This document shows positions 1-12,247 of a stretch of DNA of 64,000 nucleotides, one piece after another (within the stretch, counting starts at the first letter, position 1; every line of letters starts with the position of its first letter). Both the position numbers and the translations under genes were made by a program. This stretch comes from Parascedosporium putredinis (lineage: Eukaryota; Ascomycota; Sordariomycetes; Microascales; Microascaceae), in assembly GCA_949357655.1 (NCBI GenBank), contig CASHTG010000012.1:1860001-1924000 (forward strand), read 5' to 3'. A model generated the notes under the pieces. It worked only from the letters and a program-made list of their open reading frames with translations, did not search any database and was not told the DNA's origin.

Positions 1-17
1 CCCTCCAGTTGTTTTCC

Positions 18-2150
18 ATGGATTCGAACGGTGTGAGGAGGAGGGATACCACACGGGGCCCTCCTCCGAATTCTATCACTAGGTAAGTGCCCCCATCACC
101 GCTCCCGCAGGTGGAGCTTTGGTATCCCCCTAGAAAGTTGGTGGCCTTGGCTGACCTTTGCCCGTCCGATCGCAGATGGTGGCGGAGTTCGCGGGTACTC
201 CATGCTTATTATCCTACAAGAAATCATGCATCGTACTTATGTCGAGATTGAGGGCAAAGCCCCACGCCGCGACCAGATCCCCAAGCCCGCAGACCACTTC
301 GACCTCATTATCGGAACCGGTACTGGGGGTTGATCGCGCTCATGCTAGGACGCCTGCGTCTCGACATTGAGACGTGCAAAGAGCTGTACGTCCGGCTGAC
401 GCGATTTGTTTTTGAGACGGACAAGACCATTGCGGGAATACCTTACCGGTCGACCTTGTTCAAGGCGTCAAAGCTCGAAGAAGCCATTATGGAAGCGATC
501 CGCGAACACACCTTGTCGCGTGCTGAGGGCAATGACGGGAGCGAGCCGGAGGTGGCTGGCACTCTCAACGCAGCGGCGTTTTCCAGTGCTGCGAGCCCGA
601 GGCGGCATTCCAGCAATGCGAGTGTCGTGAGCTTCAGCGCAAGAAGCCCTGCGAATCAAACGAGCCACCGGCCATATCTTCATCCCAGATATGGCAACTC
701 CCAGGCGCGCCTCTATGACCGGCGTGAAAACAGAACCAAGACGTGAGTAATTTGTGATCCCACCAGGCCCCTCCCTCATCTTTCAAACTAAAATAGATTC
801 TTTTTCTTTTCTTTTGGACGCCCTTTACGCTTTCCTCCCCACCCTCCCCCGGCCCGCGGCATCTGTCCTATTTACGTACGTGACTAACCATTTCGGTATA
901 GTGCGGTGACTGCGATATACCAGGGCTCTCGAAAGGGCGCGCCGGCTGTGTTATTACGATCTTACGATTCGCGAAAAGAGCCTCCACCCGAGTTTGACTG
1001 CAAGATTTGGGAAGCCGGTCGAGCTACATGCGCCATAGGGCTTGCCTTCAAGTCGGTTCGCATAGGCCAGTCGGTGTTTCACGATGACGGGGTAGGGACC
1101 TTTAATCCGTCCCCAGAGGCGCTGGACGAGGCAGTGAGTGAATGGCCGGGACGGGAGATTGGTACCTTCCTCAGCATCGGGACCGGAAAGCGGCCGAAAT
1201 CAACCGACGCAAACTCCACGATGTGGTATGAGGGATTCTTGGGCGAGTTTGCCGAGGCCAGGAGGCGACTAATCTCCAAGATCGAGGGGTGCGAGACGAT
1301 ACACGAATACATGGTGCGAGAGCATCTAGGAAAGCGGGGAGTCAATATCGAAAACTACTATCGATTAAACGTGGAGATGGGGGTAGGAGAGTTTGGGATG
1401 AATGAGTGGCACCGGCTTGCTCCAATCAGCACGGGGACAAAGCAATACCTTCGACGGGAGCATGAGCACCAGCTGGTCGTAGGCTCGGCCTCCAAGCTCG
1501 CAAAGATCCATTTCGCACACAAGCGTTTCGAGAGGCCTGTGCCGGGGATTCCAACGATCGCGGCACCACCGCCGCAAGCGCCGCTCACCTTTGCCGTAGA
1601 GCTCCCGGCCCATGTTCCAGAGACATGGCCGTCACAACCGAGGCCTTCGTTCGACTCTGGGCCCGATATCATGAGCACCCCCAGAATCGAAGACGCATCG
1701 CCCAGGACATCATTCGACCCATCGCACCTTTCGGCAAACCGTATTTCGCAGTACAAGGACCTACCACCGCCTCCTCCGCGGACACCGGAGCCTACGGTAT
1801 CGGTAGCCGAAAACGAACCGGATCGGCGGGTCGTCAACGCACCGACGCCCTCGCAGTATCGGTTGGGTGCAGGTTCTGACAAGATTGCCATCGTTGGCCA
1901 GGACGATAAGCCTCGTATCTCGTCAGACGGGCCTCATGCGTCGCCACGACTCCCAGTCAAATCACCTCATCTGCCACCGTATAGAATCGAACCACCTCCG
2001 TTGCCGCCGAAAACGCCGCTTCTCGAGGACCAAGGGCGATATATAGCCCCAACTTCTGCCACAACTACGCCCGTTCTTCCCTATCCGATAGATGACGAAG
2101 CGCCACCTATGGTCAATATGGCAAGAAAGCCGGAATACCGTGGCCGATAA
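18..2150 (+). CDS. Patatin-like phospholipase-family protein with Ser-to-Gly nucleophile change
   Basis: Exons 18-82, 176-742 and 902-2150, with GT-AG introns at 83-175 and 743-901. The patatin oxyanion motif DGGGVRGYS is assembled across intron 1. It is followed by the nucleophile-elbow region, which reads GTGTGG where active patatins have GxSxG, so glycine sits in the serine position. Downstream come a conserved fungal block (LFKASKLEEAI) and a DG motif (HDDGVGTFNPSPEA) where the catalytic Asp normally lies. The last ~150 residues are proline-rich and look disordered. Two apparent frameshifts are present. One, near 60-68, joins the start MDSNGVRRRDTTRGPPP to RILSLDGGG. The other, at 325-329 in a G run right after GTGTGG, needs one extra G. 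The first exon could instead begin outside the window, because the start is only inferred. The family acts on lipid acyl esters, but with serine missing hydrolase activity is doubtful. About 627 aa. Confidence 0.75.
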
Positions 2151-4456
2151 CAACGATCAGCTGCTTAGTAGAAATAGAAGACGGAACATGGCTCTAGGTC
2201 CTTGTTCTTGTGGGAGCAGCGCGGGATGGAATTGTGGCCCGATATAGTTGGGCGAACCCTGGGCCAGCCGAGAATGGTTGGCGGTGGATATGACTTTTTC
2301 GCGGAACGGGGTTTAGAAAGGGAAGGCTCTTCTATATTTATCTCTTTTTCTTTTCTTCTTTTTCTTTCCAGTTTTACGCAACGGACTTTGAGGATACCAA
2401 CTTTTGCTTTAGTTTTAGCTTTCTTCCTTCCTTCTACTTTCCTTTTACCCTCCTTTGATTGTGTGCTCTGGTTTACAATGGGGAGTTCTTCTGAAAGCCT
2501 CTTAAAGATAATGACGTGTATATACAACTTATATAGATACGCATACGGGATGGAACTTGGGGCTTGCGCCAAGGCAGATAGGCAATGAAAGTAATGATCG
2601 ACTTAGCGCCGTTGAACTTTAAACATGATTGATCTATCGAGGGCCCTTGGCAATGGGCGGGCGTCTGGGTGGCCGATAACTATTTAATATGGGATTACCA
2701 CATCCGCAAGATTCCCAAGCGACCAAGTCGAGGCTGAGAACTGTAATGCTCTTTGTGAAACCTCGGTTCACTTTTCTGAACACTTGAGGAGATGGACCCC
2801 AAGCCCCCAAAGGCCCAAAGGGCCCTGGGGCCCTGGGGCTGTCCCGACCGGGTGGCACTCTTGTTCAGGGAAGGGGTGGGTCTTTGGTGGCAACAGCATG
2901 TCGATGCAATATGCCACGGCTTGAAGCTACGAACTCCCGTATTTTCTCCACCGCTGAAGAGAATGATTGGATGGGTTAGGGCCCGAGAAATATTATAACA
3001 AGAAGCACACCCTCACCTAGCATCATCCCTCCTGGGGTTGGAACCTTTGCTGCCTTTTCAGTGCCAACGGTTGGCTTGGGACGTTCGCTCGTCCTTGCTC
3101 GGGTGGGTGGCTACACGTATTCCCGTCGAATAGAAGACCGCCCATCCCCTTGCAGGCCTCGAAGCACGACCAATCCACCTCTGCCAAGAGGGAGGGAGGG
3201 GCCAACTCGCGAACCCGGGACCACATACCCACACCTCGCCAACTATTTGTTCTGGGGTGGTGCTGTGGCTGGCGCGGCGGCCGGATAGCGACCGTCCCTC
3301 TTGCTAAGCTTAACTCCTCGTTTTGTCCGTTTTTAGCGTCCGCTAGCTGGGAGGGGTCTCGGCGAATTGCTCGGGGCGAGTGGCTTTCGCCAATCCTTAG
3401 GGGCCCTTTCCCTCGGGTTTGGGACTCTTTGGGCGATGCCAGCTGAAAGACACAGGGAATTCCCCTTGTCCCCCGGGTGCGGGCGGACACACACAAATGT
3501 CAGCCTGACAAGGGCAGGGAATTCATGGAACATTTTTTGGGGATGCGGTTCCCAGCGCCGAAGCGTGTGCCGAAACAGAACATTGAACCTTCCGTCTGGC
3601 GTCACCGTTGCCTTTGGAGAGACATGGGAGTGCTGGTCGGTTGGCACATCGCGTTTGTCGCGCAACGAACACGAGCAATCGCGGATCCCATTCCCGTGGG
3701 GAAAGGGGGAGCGATTGGCCCCTTGCCCGTTTTTCTCTTTCGAGGACTAGGTTTATTAGATTTTGGGAATCCTCGAAGCCCTCGCAGGAGCAAAGTACAT
3801 GGCCAAGGTCCCGAAAGCCCGGATCCTAGGGAGGGTGCTGTGGCACCTGCCTTCCCGCTCCATCTTCCCTCGTAGTTTTTTTTATTTTATTTTTTATTTT
3901 TTATTTTTTATTTTATTTTATTTTTTATCTTTTGAACTGAACTGAACTGTCTGTCTTTCTCTTTGTCGTCTCTCGGATATCGGTTGTGTCCAAAAGAAGA
4001 AGAAAAAAAGAAAAAGTTTTCTCTCCATTTTCAGCCTTCTTGTCGAGCGTGGGTCACCCTCCCTCTCCGTGGGCGATTCTCTCCTCTTTCCATCCAACGT
4101 TCCTTCGTCTCACTCTTCGTTTCTGCGCATGATCCTGCACAGCCGAGTGCAGCCTACTCATCCCTGACGCTTGTGCACCCCCTCTTTCACGCCCTCCAAT
4201 CGAACAAACCCTTGATCGAGAGACTCGCAAGGCTCACTGTTTGTTCTGTCTCACTACCCAGAGCTAAAAGGCTTCTAGTAGCAGGACCCGGGCTTTGACA
4301 CGGTAACACGCGCCAATGTCTTCAAAACGATCGACATAATTATTTGAGTTCTCCAGCCCACGCTCTTGTGCGACTCGGTTCATCTTATTTCTACATTACG
4401 TATCGGTGGGACCCCTCAGAGTGTGCTTCTTGAGCTCGACTACCCCCTTTGAGATT
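2151..4456. other. Intergenic, no gene seen
   Basis: About 2.3 kb between the patatin-like gene and the transcription factor start. Open frames here on both strands lack recognisable domains, splice structure or conserved motifs. The segment 2790-2850 is very rich in GGGCCC. The last ~500 bases before the regulator are pyrimidine-rich, as expected for a fungal promoter and 5' leader. Confidence 0.6.
3876..3934. repeat. T-rich low-complexity tract
   Basis: A run of T interrupted by single A residues (TTTTTA-like units) lies about 520 bp upstream of the transcription factor start codon. It is either a simple-sequence repeat or a promoter poly(dT) element. In this assembly its exact length is unreliable because homopolymers are under-called. 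Confidence 0.7.
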
Positions 4457-7209
4457 ATGTCCGAAGGCCTGCAGCTTCGTGCATCGCGATCGACGCGCGA
4501 TCGAACCGCAACAAGTTGTGGTGAGTGCAGGAGAAGGAAACAAAAAGTGAGTAGCCGAGTAGCTTCCCTCAAACACCTTTTATTCTTCCGATAAAAAAAA
4601 AAACATCCCCTGTGGCTCTTTCTCTTCGGCCATATGTCAAGAAAGTTGAGCTCAGCCTGCGCGCCAATGCACCCCCTTTGCAAACCTATATCGTCGGCTG
4701 CGTCGGGACCGGCCGCCGGTAGCCTGGAAAATGCCATCGAGTGCTTGGTCGGCAAGAGATAGGACTACAGGCCCAAACCTCGGCGCTGGTTACTGACCCG
4801 CAAGTCATCAGTGCTCCCAAGGGCAACCGTGCACCAACTGCGCGAGGCGATTTCCTCAGCCAGTCTGCGAATATAAGAAGAGCAGGTAGGCTCAAATCGC
4901 GATGACGACGACCTCTCTCTGCCTCCCCATTAGTGCTGACATAGAACGCGGGTTGGAAAAGGCGGAAGAACCCCCGGCGTCTCGAGCCACCCTACCTTCA
5001 CGGTAACCCTTCGCTCCTCCAGTGACAAAGAGCCCGGCACGAGAGAAGGCCTCCTGGACGGTCCGGAACCGGAATGGCTCAAATCCGAAGAATCCAGCGG
5101 TCTCGGGCACCGCGGTGAGATTGCCTACTGGTCCGGGGTCAACATGGCGACTCAGTACCCCAGCGCCATGTCGCTCGAGAGATTGATCAACATCTCGTCC
5201 GGATCATCCGAACCCCAGCCGAGACCGCTTTCCCCGAACCTGCCGCGGGACAGCGAAGAGCAGCGGAGGCGTTCCCAGGCGGTCCACGATGCCATGCGCC
5301 TGATACTCTTCCGCGTGAGTGTGCCGGATAAGTTTTGGGTTCCTGGAGCGCCGACGTCAACCACTTGGTAGCTTTGCATGGGCCCATCGTGTTGTCGAGT
5401 CCTCAGTCTTGGTTGCCGAACGATTTCGACACCCTGCCCATGGTGCCGTCGAAGCAGAATAGCGATCTGCTGAGAATTTGTGAGTTGCCGTCCTACGAAC
5501 CCGCGCCGCGCTTAGCTCCTCTGGCGCGATTTCCTTGCTTTCTAGCATAACGCGTCGAAGCTTTCCTGTTCATGTGTGCGCTTAGCGGGATTTGACTCTT
5601 TAACCCTGAGCTGACGGACGTGCCTACTGTTCCCGCTAGTTCTCAAACTTCTCTCAAGATACAAAACAAGTCTCGATGGAAATCCGGACCCGAATAATCC
5701 CGTTGTCAAGTCGTACTTTCCATTCTGCATTCAGGATCCCTTGCTCTTACAGATCATACTCTACACTTCGGCGTGCTTCCTGAACGAGACCGGCCACATG
5801 CCAAAGACGGCCGTCATGGCACACAAGGGCAAAGCGATTGCCATGCTGAATGGCCAACTACGCTCCCACAACTACCAGACGAGTGATGCGGTTATTGCGG
5901 GCGTAGTCCAGCTCATCGTGGATGAGTGGTACTGGGGCGATACCGATGATCTGAGGGCACATATGAGAGGGCTGCGGGAGATGATTCGTATACGGGGGTT
6001 TCTATAACCTTGGGATGGACGGGCTATTGGCGAAGCTGGTCATCAGGTTCGTCTTTTTCTTCTTGCTTATCTTGATCGCCAGGGAGAGGAAGGGGGAGAG
6101 ATGAAGGGGAGAAGACGGCTTCATTCTCATTTCCCTCTGCTTCCGGCCCCTTTGTCTAGACCACATTCGCTAGCCGTGAAAGTGCGTTGCTGTTACTAAC
6201 GATTTTAAACGTGACTAGCCACGACATTGGGATTGCCCTTGCTCACGAGATCCAGCCGTTTCTAGGGAATGGCATGGACTACGATTATTGCGACTTGACA
6301 GTCTTGCCTTTCCGCATCGCCCACAACACTCCGCTCCTCCCCAACATTCCATCCTTCGCAACCTCGGCCGATGCGCTCGGCTTACATCCCACCACAGCAT
6401 CCATCCTCGACGATATGCGCTTCCTGATAAACGCCGTCATGTCCCTTCCGGACCATGCTTCGCCCGGTGAACTACAAAGGTTTCTACCACGGCCTCGTGG
6501 ATTTACGAACGCATCCAGAATCTGCCCGAGGATTCCCCAGAAACGAAGAAGCGCTTCGATTACGTAGAGATTGCGTTCCAGACAAGCCTAGTCGAGCCCC
6601 AACAAGCTTCTCCCACTGGCAACTCGTTTGAAGACGATCGCGCCAATACCCGGAGTGACGCGGATAGTAGCAGCTCCGGAAACAACCAGGAGCCCCGCCC
6701 CCGCCCCCGCCTCAACCCCAGCCACAAGCGCAACGGGTCGATCCGACGAAACCTAAAACACAGGTACCCGGACCTGCTGCGGACTCTCCGGGCCCGGACT
6801 ACATGTATCGGGTGATTCGGCTTGCCGCTCTGGTCAACATCAGGGCGATACGGGATCGTGTGCCGCTGAGCAAGGCATGCTCCATGGACGAGTTTTGCAA
6901 GTGTGGACTACGTCGTGGAGAGTCCCGCTGACGACCTGGAGGTGCTCCGTCGGCATCTTCAACTGGGCGATGCTGGCCATCATCCCCGCCTGCCACGGCG
7001 GCGCGCACGAGCGCTTCGCCCGCACAATGTACATGATTTCCATGATTTCACGCTCGGCGGAGGATTGGCGATTAACCTTTGAGGCATCGAGAGTGGCAAT
7101 GCGATTGCAGCGTTGGCTTGCCAAAGGTGGGAGGGAGGGTGCTCCGCGGGCCGGTGGGCAAGCGGTAGCGCAGCACGGGTTTCTCAACACGAATTGGGAA
7201 TCGGCCTAG
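4457..7209 (+). CDS. Zn(II)2Cys6 fungal transcription factor (Fungal_trans_2 type)
   Basis: Exons 4457-4546, 4812-4885, 4945-5479, 5640-6046 and 6219-7209. The binuclear zinc cluster is split by intron 1: CGECRRRKQK in exon 1 and CSQGQPCTNCARRF...VC in exon 2, giving Cys spacing x2-x6-x5-x2-x8. This predicts a nuclear DNA-binding regulator. Exons 4-5 carry the helical fungal-specific domain typical of PF11951 (QIILYTSACFLNETGHM and ALAHEIQPFLG are typical stretches). Its target genes cannot be read from the sequence. Five frameshifts interrupt the open frame: GGG at 5337-5339, a G run near 5990-5998 (two bases short or one extra), AAA at 6476-6478, CC at 6773-6774 and G at 6901. Each is next to a short homopolymer, and the corrected total is about 700 codons. 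This is assembly error more likely than decay, because the protein reads as conserved on both sides of each break. Confidence 0.8.
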
Positions 7210-7903
7210 ACCTACTCGCAAATTCTTTTGAGGGGGGCTAGGGGCTAACATTGGGTTGAAAAGCGAAGTTTTTCTCCCTCGTTACTGTATGCCAAACACC
7301 GACCCGGACAAGCTCATAGCAAGTTACGATAGGAGTGGCGTTGCACGTTGAGCTCAGCTCCTGCAATGCCTACATCCGTGACCTACATCCGTGGCCTCTC
7401 GCGCACTGGATACAATTGATGTCTCGATAGATCATTGAATGAAAGGGTCGGACCTTCTCGACACCATCACGGCCTACTTCCTTACTTTTTCCTCCTTGTC
7501 TTTTTTTTTCCTTCGCTTTGGGAGAGGGGTGTCTCCGCTGTGTTATTGCGCCAACTCCCCTCGTGCCCCTCACGGAGCATGCCCTCCCGCGATGTCAAAG
7601 GAATCCAGGTGTTGCCCCGCCCCCGCGCATACGGTGGGTCCACCATGACCGGAGTAATCCCTCGCCCGCTCGCTTCCATCGGATGGGGAATGCTTATAGA
7701 GCCCACTGACGTTCGTCTTCGGTCGATTGGAACTACCATATGAAAAGGTCAATTTGCAGTAGCTAGAAATCATTTTACGAGGGGGGTAGCTCGCGTTAAA
7801 TTGTGTCAACCCGCCGCTATCAACCAGGGCACGACCAACCCCACCACCCAACTTAAGTTTCTCCTTCATACGCATTTGCTCAAACCCATTCAAGACACTC
7901 ATA
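7210..7903. other. Intergenic, no gene seen
   Basis: About 700 bp holding the 3' end of the transcription factor gene and the promoter of the oxidoreductase. The short frames present have no recognisable domain. Confidence 0.6.
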
Positions 7904-9068
7904 ATGGCACCAGTCGGCGTCGCAATCATCGGGGCGGGGATTTGGGTCCAGATGCACCATCTCGTACGTTTGCCACCCCTCATATCCAGGCTCCCGGGCG
8001 CCCAAACAAGGCTCTTTGGACTAACCAACGACGCAGCCATCCGTCCTCGCCAGCAAAGATCTTGCCCTCAAGGCAATCTACTCGCGTACCCTTTCGACGG
8101 CTCAGAAGGCGGCCCAAGGAATCCCTGCCGAGGCCAACGTTAGCCCAGACCTGTACTCTTCGGACGCCGGCGCGGGCAAGGCTTACGCCGATCTCCTAGC
8201 TCGCCCGGATATTGAGGCTGTTATTGTCTGCATCAGCATCCGGGACAGCCCAGTCTACGCCGCGCAGGCGTTGAGCGCAGGCAAGCATGTTCTAGCCGAG
8301 AAACCCATCGCCGCCAATGTTGAAGAGGCCAAGAAGCTCATCGACCATTGGAAGGGTGTTGTGGCGTCTGGCAAGAACGTCACACTCGGCATTGCGGAGA
8401 ACTTTAGGTTCTTCGAGTCGGTCAACTTCGCCACGCAGGAGGCGAGGAAACTCGGAAAGCTCAACGGTTTCCAAGGAAGGATGTTCGCGCCGACTGCGAA
8501 CGACAGCATGTGGATGTCGTCGGACTGGCGCAAGCAGCCCACCCACCCGGGAGGCTTCGTGCTCGATGCCGGCATCCACTTCATCGCCTATCTACGGTCA
8601 GTCATCGGACGGGACGACTCGATCGAGAGCGTGTCGGCCATCACGGCGCAGGTCCAGCCCCACCTCCAGCCTTTTGACACGCTGCACTGTCTCATACGCA
8701 CAAAGGCTGGCGTCGTGGGTTCGCTCTGCATCTGCATGGGCTCGCTCTACCTCGGGGGTCAGGAAATCACATTCTCCTTTGACAACGGGGCCATCGTTGC
8801 CTGCGATAACAAGGTGACGGTGAAGGCAGCCGACCTAGAGGCCAAGGCTGAAGGCCGCAAGGAGGTTGATACGGAGGAGCAAGACTTTGACTTGAAGTAC
8901 TACGGCGTTCGGGCCGAGGTCCTTGCGTGGGCTGAGGGTCTGGTTTCGGGACAACCGAACCCGGCCCAGGCTGTCGAGGAGGCACTCGCCGATTTGGAGG
9001 TCATGGAAAAGATGTTCAAGAGTGGACTGGAAAATGGGGCTCCACAGAAGCTGGAATACCAGCTGTAA
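7904..9068 (+). CDS. Gfo/Idh/MocA-family NAD(P)-dependent oxidoreductase
   Basis: Two exons, 7904-7963 and 8037-9068, with a 73-bp intron (GTACGT donor, CTAAC at 8021, CAG acceptor), giving 363 aa. The N-terminus VGVAIIGAGIW is a Rossmann dinucleotide-binding loop. The EKPIA motif (GKHVLAEKPIA), diagnostic for this family, follows near residue 110. The C-terminal half has the alpha/beta fold segments, including GGFVLDAGIHFIAYLR with the conserved D and H near the substrate site. Family members oxidise or reduce sugars, inositols or trans-dihydrodiols with NAD(P)H; the substrate here cannot be assigned. There is no signal peptide, so it is probably cytosolic. This is one of the few longer genes in the window with no frameshift. 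The start codon is supported by the Rossmann motif beginning at residue 4. Confidence 0.9.
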
Positions 9069-9403
9069 ACATTACGCGCCATCTCAAATCTTGGGGTGGA
9101 AGCCAGGGCTGTCCACCATGCCTTAGCAAAAAGCGCGCCTGATGTTCTAATTCAGGTAGCAGGGCGCCGACCCTCCAGCCAGGTAGTTTGCTGGGTCTAA
9201 TGGGAAATCTTGTTTGGAAGGAACAGCCCTGATATAGTTGCCCTCCGCCTGCCCTTGATCAAAGGCAGGCGTCACCGACCACTTTCCGGTGAAGGCGCGG
9301 GAAAAGATAATAAAAGGTTTTCGCACCCCAATCAGGCACATTTCGGGAAGCTGTCTCATGGTTGTGAAATTGAACCCGTTTCTGTGATCGATATCTAAGC
9401 GCA
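9069..9403. other. Short intergenic, no gene seen
   Basis: The 335 bp after the oxidoreductase stop contain its 3' end and the upstream region of the next frame. I see no motif to report. Confidence 0.6.
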
Positions 9404-10092
9404 ATGGAGCGGATGAAAACACCGCCTAAACGACCTAAATCTCGGGATAGAGAGTCTCTTGACCAGCCTGGAAGTGGCGAGGACAACCGCCATCTTCCTT
9501 CTAGAGGCCCTCCTCCTGCACCACGCACTATCAGAACGGCCCCCAGCGAGCGGTTTTACATCGCGGACGCAGAAGAGGATGTTTTTCAGTCAGCAGACAC
9601 GCCTAGCCCATCTTTTAGCCAGTGCACCTCTGGAGAATCACCCTCTGTTACGGTACTACGACGCCAACTAGAGCGAACTTGCTTCGACACGAGCTACATG
9701 GACAGGCCTATATCCCGGCCCCTCGGGCCGCGAGACCCCGAGACCCCTTGCGTACGCGAAGAAGAAAAAGGCACAGCGAACCGGTGGACGCGGGGAATAT
9801 ACTCTTCCAGGATACGGCGCAGAGGGACGTTGGAAGGCCCGGAGGGCTATTCTCTCGGCCCTCGACACGTCTAGTGGGACCGCGCCCGCTCGAGGCGGCT
9901 TGCAGGGATATGGGATTAGTCCCGCAAACGCCTACACCCCCAGCGGGGTCAGGTGCGGAGGACGTGGCTATGGAGGGAGCGCTTGACGATGCTGGAAGCT
10001 GCGATGATAGCGACACTGGGTCGCCCACGCCGAGACCGCCAAGGCTTGCTTCAAGGCCAACCCCACCTCTTGATTCCACCCCTTTAAATTAG
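9404..10092 (+). CDS. Orphan disordered protein (one frameshift)
   Basis: The frame from ATG 9404 is rich in Pro, Arg, Ser and Asp and flows into the frame ending at 10092 if one base is restored around 9710-9740 (C/G runs). This gives about 229 aa. The pieces run from MERMKTPPKRPKSRD to PRPPRLASRPTPPLDSTPLN. The shift direction matches the single-base-deletion pattern of the conserved genes in the window, which is the main argument that both pieces are one coding gene. I recognise no domain. A third frame (9459-9671) is also open and hydrophobic, so the coding frame is not certain. It could also be the N-terminal remnant of a transposon-encoded protein. Confidence 0.4.
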
Positions 10093-11243
10093 CTAGGATG
10101 GAATAGCAGAATATCAAAAGAGTTAAGGCATGGGCTTCATAGGCTGATACGGGCGGTAGACCGCACACTAGTAGACTTGCATAAGTTCATACCTAGCAGG
10201 GAGTGTAAGTGGTCTTCGAGATGAAAAAGACTGGCATTCATTTGAAGTTCTTAGAGAGTAGGGTCATAGGATCCTAAGAAAACAAAGTGGAATAGATTTC
10301 ATTGACAAAGAAAGAAGTTTCTTTTGGTTACTCTAGGCTGTGAAAGGAAAGGTAAATCCACATCGCAAAGATTGGGAATAGTTGAGCACATTCTGCGCTG
10401 TGAGAAACCTCAAAACCCACCCTTGACAGGCAACTGGCCTTTTAACTGGCACAATGTTGTTTATTTTCCAGCAGGCAAAATAGCTCCTAGCACACCACAC
10501 CATCAACATCCCAGCACTACAAAATGGTATATCCTTCAAACCGGTGCTTCAGTTCTGTTAATAGTAATGTCACGTGACTATCATTTCTGACTTGTAGCAT
10601 TTCTTAGGACTTGAAGAGCACCATGGTCGACTCTCAGGGTGGCGAAGCTGTCAATCAAGAGCAGTCTCCGACTAGACTGATCCGAAGCGCGTCCGTCACA
10701 GACCTACCGGCTTATTTTGGAATCTCCAAGGACACCAGAGCGCGTGCTGAGGTCGAAGTTCGCCAATCTCACCCAAGCCCAAGCACGCCTCCAGAGTCTC
10801 GCTTGCAGGTGGACCCCTGCTCGACACCCGTTACAGCGATCTGCCTTCCAGCGCCCAATCACGCCCACGCCCGTGCGTCTCCAGCCAACAGCACAACGCC
10901 AACACGGTCGAGCAGAGTTGGACGGCCTCCTTCCCAGCTGCAAACTCAACGTCAACGAAGCACGTCCGCCAACTCGTCCGCCCCGCCCTCTCACTCACGT
11001 CCGACATCGAACCCGGTAGCGCTGCGATACGCTCTAGCCTCGTCTCCGACCTATCCAAGCCGTCTTCGCCTTCGCTCCGTACCTACCGCCGTCACCCTTG
11101 CCCAAGCTAAGCGCCAGCCGAGCAAATCTCCTTGTCCAAGCGGGCACCGACGCCAATTCCTCAACGTCGAACCGGAACCTTTGCACCACAGGAGTGGCCC
11201 GAACCCCCAGATTTACGTAGCGCATGCGAAAGCCTTCGCAACC
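10093..11243 (+). other. Upstream region with in-frame open leader
   Basis: From ATG 10623 an open frame of about 207 codons runs without a stop directly into the coiled-coil gene start at 11244. It encodes Ser/Pro/Arg-rich low-complexity sequence. It may be an N-terminal extension of that protein or a long 5' leader that happens to be open. The interval 10093-10600 is more AT-rich and holds no supportable gene. Confidence 0.45.
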
Positions 11244-12247
11244 ATGAACGGCATGAATGGAGGCGCCGTGCCCACCGGCATGGTCAGCATGCCGACTCCC
11301 GCCGGCCACCAGTCTGAGCTCAACTACATTTACGGCCTTGTCGAGGAACTCAGCAAGCAACTCGCCGATAATAGGCGGCAGACTGAAGAGATTGTGCTCA
11401 ATGTCGGCCGCATTCGAAACCGAGCGCGCAACCAGGCCCTGAGCAATGAAGAGATTATCAGTGCCGCGTCCGAGGAGGTCAATGGTGCGTCCCTTTGCTG
11501 ACACGGCAATGCTCATTTCTGCCGCCTTGCTTCATTCCTTGAGAATTTTCCAGGGCTGTGCTAACCAATACCTTTATTGTGGTGAAATTAGGCCAGGAAA
11601 AAAACATGGATACCATGGTCTCGATTCTCACCGAGGCTCTTGAGAAGGCCAAGTACAGCCGTGACGCCAATGCTGCTCTCCTAAACGACTACGCCCGCGC
11701 TATGGACACCATGGTCCGCCAGCTTCACGACTACAAAGCCAACCAAGTCGTCGAGATCGCCCGCTGGCACCGGTCATACCGCGACCAGCTCGCCGAGGAG
11801 CGCGAGGAGAATGCTCGCCTGCGGGAGCAAATCTGGGATATGAACCGTCGGGCTGCCCTCGCTAATGAGATGTTGCGCGAGTTCAGAAACAACTACGAGA
11901 AGAGCGAGGAGCGATGGGCACGCCGAGTAGACCACACTGCCACGCGACAGGAAATACGCTTCTGGAAACGCATGGCAATGCCCGAAATTCCCGCCGATGA
12001 CCCCTACTGGAGCGACGACGACGATCTCATCGACATTAAAGAGAAGATCCGCCAACGAGAAAGGGAGCAGCAAAACAGGGCGCATCAGGAGCAGATGGCT
12101 GCCCAAGAACAGGAACTGCCCGAGGGCTCTGAACTACTGCCCGATATGCCCCAGAATCAATTTGGAGGAGTTGCAATGCAGCGAGATGAATCGTCCCTTC
12201 CTCCCCGTCCAGACAGCGCTGCGAGCACTGGATCCTCGGGCCAGTAA
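11244..12247 (+). CDS. Conserved fungal coiled-coil protein, function unknown
   Basis: Exons 11244-11484 and 11592-12247. The intron has a GTGCGT donor, CTAAC near 11562 and a TTAG acceptor. The protein is 298 aa and starts MNGMNGGAVPTGM; the N-terminal segment with NYIYGLVEELSKQLA begins a long helical heptad region. A second coiled-coil is around AEEREENARLREQIWDMNRR. An acidic WSDDDDL segment follows a basic, aromatic stretch (RFWKRMAMPEIP). The tail is Gln/Ser-rich. I recognise this architecture as a widespread uncharacterised Pezizomycotina family. The good start context (CAACC before ATG) and the Met-Asn-Gly start favour 11244. An in-frame ATG at 10623 would add ~207 Ser/Pro-rich residues. 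There is no frameshift and no membrane segment or signal peptide. Confidence 0.8.

Noticed and set aside
1358..1891. Minus-strand open frame of 177 codons
   Set aside because: It is a shadow of the patatin-like gene's last exon and has no domain of its own.
3477..3875. 132-codon plus-strand frame upstream of the transcription factor
   Set aside because: No recognisable motif; several overlapping frames on both strands are equally open, and it ends against a T-rich simple repeat.
5314..5370. Possible intron in the transcription factor (GTGAGT...GGTAG)
   Set aside because: Splicing it would leave the next exon out of frame, whereas restoring one G at 5337-5339 keeps a continuous plausible protein.
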